Assembly (NCBI RefSeq): GCF_040954645.1
Contig: NC_092809.1
Location: 64,728,141-64,792,140 of the forward strand
DNA length: 64,000 nucleotides
Reading direction: 5' to 3'
DNA from: Diabrotica undecimpunctata
Taxonomy: Eukaryota > Arthropoda > Insecta > Coleoptera > Chrysomelidae
The notes under the pieces: model-generated
Seen by the model: only the letters and a program-made list of their open reading frames with translations
What the model was told of the DNA's origin: nothing
The model's database searches: none
Shown: one piece after another, positions 61,752 to 64,000 of the stretch
Layout of the letters: the number at the start of each line of letters is the position of its first letter
How positions within the stretch are numbered: the first letter of the stretch is position 1
Translations under genes and position numbers: made by a program

Positions 61752-64000
61752 CTATTCATGATATTGATAGATGTCGTGAATGTTAAAAATACCCCGTATA
61801 TTTCCTGTCTCTATGTGCGCTAATTCATAACTATTTACCCCATTCTCCGTATTGACCCTATATGGACCTTCAAATATCGGCATCAATTTAGCACAAATAC
61901 CATTTTGTAAATTCGACACCCTCAGTGCCTTCACTAAGACTTTATCTCCTTTCTGGAATTTGATCGGCCTTCTTCTTCGGGTTCTCTCTTGTCTTTGGAG
62001 ATATTTCTCTCCACTTCGTCTCAATCTTCTTTGAACCAATTCGATCACTTCTTCGTATTGTTTGGGGGCGGTGTCTTCCCACGGTCTTGTAGGCATTGTT
62101 CCTTTCATTATATATAAAGGCGTCTCTTTGGTAACCGTATTTGGAGCACAATTCAAATAGGTCTCGATCTCAAACACTTTTCTGTCCCAATGTCGATGAT
62201 GTTCTTCCGCGGCAATTCGTAGAAATTTTGTGACTTCTTGTATAAAACGCTCCGATGGGTTGCTCTGTGGATGACGGATGCTTATAAATTTTGTGTCGAT
62301 GCCTCTCTCTCTTAATTCCCTTTTAAAACGTTCGTTCCTAAAATATGTCGCATTGTCCAATAAAATATTGTCTGGTCTTCCCACCGTTTCTATAAAATTG
62401 TCTATCTTCCTAAGTATTTCAATTCCTTTTGTGGTTCTGCATGCGTACAATTTAACATATTTTGAGAAAAGATCCACCATAACTAATATGTGTTTATTCC
62501 TTTGAGTTGTTGGTATCAAATCGCTCAACATATCAATAGCAACAATATCCAGTTTCTTCCGAGCTACGACGTTTTTTGTGACGTTTTCATTTTTAAAGTT
62601 CCTACTTTTACACTTTTGGCATGTCACACAATTTCGAGTCACCTCCTTGGCTATTGTATAGTCCTGTCGACAAATGTAGTTCTCCCTGAACATAAGCCAC
62701 ACCTTTCTACTTCCAATATGTCCGTTGTCACAGTGTAACTTTAAAAAAACTTCTTTTGCCATTTGCTCCGTGATTACATAGAGTTCTTTACCATCGACCC
62801 TCTTAAAATATAGGTTATTTTCTTGTTCAGCCCTTTGCTTTTCTCTTTCATTCAATTCTTCCTGATTTTCCCTGATTTTGGCCAACGAAAATAAGCCTGC
62901 TTCTTCTCTCATTATGTTCATGCCTACGTGGAGAGTTTTGTGATCCTCTTTGCGGAATTGTTCATCTCTCGTCAACGCATCAGCCAAAATATTTTCCGTT
63001 CCTTTGATATATTTAAATTCAAAATCATATTCTTGGAGTAAAAGAATGCCCCTATGAATTCTATTATTTACCAACCTATTTTTCATTATGTGTGTCAACG
63101 CTGCGTGGTCCGTTTCAATGGTGAATCTTGCCCCAAGTAGGTAAAAACGTAATTTGTTTACACAAAATAACACACTGGCAAACTCTAATTCAGTAACGCT
63201 GTATTTTCTCTCATACGTTTTGGTTACACGGGAAACAAAACATATTGGCACCTCTATATCGTCTTGTATCTGTGATAACACCCCTGCAAATTTTTTTATG
63301 GAAGCATCGGTCCTGAGAATGAAAGGTTGCTCATATCTTGGGTGGTGCACTCTTACAGCTGTGGAAAACGCTCCTTTTAAATTTTTGAAAGCGATTTCTT
63401 GTTCCGTTCCCCATTTCCATCTGACATTTTTCTTAAGTAATGCTATTAGCGGTATTTCTTTTGTACTGAGGTCTGGTATCAGCTTTTTGAAATAGTTTAC
63501 CATTCCTAAAAATCCCCGCAAAGTTTTTAAATTGGTTGGCCTAGGGTAGTTGTTTATGACTTCGATTCTATCTTCTGCAAGACTAATCCCTTTTGTGTCT
63601 AATTTGAATCCTAAATACAATACCTCTTTTTGGAAAAACTGACACTTTTGAATATTTAATTTTAATCCGGCTTGATCAAGTTCTTCGAGAACAGTATGAA
63701 TATGTCGTAGATGGCTTGTTATATCCGGTGAGAAAATTAATAAATCATCTATGTAATGTACAACAAATTCTCCATGCCTATTTAAAATTGTGTGTAATGC
63801 GCGAACCAAAGCAGCGCATGCACTTTGTAGTCCAAATGGTACTACCCTAAATCGGTACACCACTCCGTCGATAGAAAAAGCGGTATAATTTCGACACTTT
63901 TCTGCCAAAGGTATTAACCAAAAACTGTGTTTCAAATCGATTTTGGAGAAAATGTGTGATCCTGTGATTCGTCCAAAAATGGCTTCTATGTTCAAAGGCG
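61752..64000 (-). CDS. pol: Ty3/gypsy pol polyprotein (RT, RNase H, integrase), 5' part outside window
   Basis: 749 codons are open from the window edge to the stop at 61,752. The true start lies upstream, beyond 64,000. Residue numbers here count from the edge. RT: SKIDLKHSFWLIPL (motif A region, ~20), VPFGLQSA, YIDDLLIF (catalytic, ~83). RNase H: ILRTDASIKKFAGVLSQ (~230), ETDHAALTHI (~300). Integrase: HCDNGH...CVTCQKC zinc finger (~425-465), AIDMLSD (first Asp), LLDNATYF (second Asp, where DNG is usual) and SNPSERFIQEV (Glu). A GPY-type domain (FQKGDKVLV, FEGPYRV) lies near the end. No chromodomain follows. No stop or shift was found, so the copy could be young. The clade is not assigned. 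Confidence 0.95.
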   Translation of the reverse strand, partial: PLNIEAIFGRITGSHIFSKIDLKHSFWLIPLAEKCRNYTAFSIDGVVYRFRVVPFGLQSACAALVRALHTILNRHGEFVVHYIDDLLIFSPDITSHLRHIHTVLEELDQAGLKLNIQKCQFFQKEVLYLGFKLDTKGISLAEDRIEVINNYPRPTNLKTLRGFLGMVNYFKKLIPDLSTKEIPLIALLKKNVRWKWGTEQEIAFKNLKGAFSTAVRVHHPRYEQPFILRTDASIKKFAGVLSQIQDDIEVPICFVSRVTKTYERKYSVTELEFASVLFCVNKLRFYLLGARFTIETDHAALTHIMKNRLVNNRIHRGILLLQEYDFEFKYIKGTENILADALTRDEQFRKEDHKTLHVGMNIMREEAGLFSLAKIRENQEELNEREKQRAEQENNLYFKRVDGKELYVITEQMAKEVFLKLHCDNGHIGSRKVWLMFRENYICRQDYTIAKEVTRNCVTCQKCKSRNFKNENVTKNVVARKKLDIVAIDMLSDLIPTTQRNKHILVMVDLFSKYVKLYACRTTKGIEILRKIDNFIETVGRPDNILLDNATYFRNERFKRELRERGIDTKFISIRHPQSNPSERFIQEVTKFLRIAAEEHHRHWDRKVFEIETYLNCAPNTVTKETPLYIMKGTMPTRPWEDTAPKQYEEVIELVQRRLRRSGEKYLQRQERTRRRRPIKFQKGDKVLVKALRVSNLQNGICAKLMPIFEGPYRVNTENGVNSYELAHIETGNIRGIFNIHDIYQYHE

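Overview
This is a eukaryotic, very AT-rich stretch with no recognisable host gene, tRNA, rRNA, CRISPR array or bacterial-type operon. Everything that can be named is a transposable element or its debris: APE-type LINEs of at least four kinds, two piggyBac elements, a Ty3/gypsy LTR retrotransposon, fragments of a DDE-like family and a ZMYM1/hAT-like gene, a foldback element and long (TA)n arrays. The mixture (craniofacial-development-protein-2-like LINEs, piggyBac with TTAA-type targets, the SDSCGGQNR family) is what is usually met in insects. A beetle-like genome is my guess, but the sequence does not prove it.

Layout. 1-5.9 kb: unannotated AT-rich DNA with a decayed LINE RT (1.4-2.1 kb), a (TA)40 tract and a DDE-like N-terminal fragment (4.2-4.6 kb). 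5.9-8.2 kb: piggyBac copy 1, broken by a frameshift, a stop and internal deletion. 9.2-21 kb (segment A): a (TA)n tract followed by the 3' end and RT of a LINE, more LINE debris, and piggyBac copy 2 at 13.4-15.8 kb. 21-25.9 kb: inverted duplicates, a hairpin-shaped (TA)n-anchored repeat and a foldback element inside a LINE. 25.9-27.6 kb: an internally deleted RTE-like LINE with a clear 13-bp target duplication. 27.6-33.5 kb: repeated LINE ends and a second DDE-like fragment. 33.5-35.3 kb: a ~1.8-kb palindrome centred on (TA)n. 34.5-51.5 kb (segment B): a paralogue of segment A in which a 4,769-bp block is present three times in tandem (36,482-50,788), almost without difference. 51.6-59 kb: LINEs, including one RTE-like element nested cleanly in another LINE. 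59-60.2 kb: another (TA)n-anchored repeat end. 60.2-64 kb: a 1-kb LTR, polypurine tract and a 749-codon open pol of a Ty3/gypsy element that runs off the window.

Relations between parts. Segments A and B descend from one sequence; B lacks piggyBac copy 2 and so shows its empty target site. Paralogous empty sites also exist for the 25.9-kb RTE-like element (at 29.69 kb) and the foldback element (at 30.68 kb), so insertion boundaries can be read directly. The most unusual signals are the LINE 3' ends that terminate in (TA)n and lie tail to tail across one shared (TA)n tract, and the two interleaved inverted repeats conserved near those ends, which could fold as a pseudoknot. All identities come from reading by eye; no database search was run.
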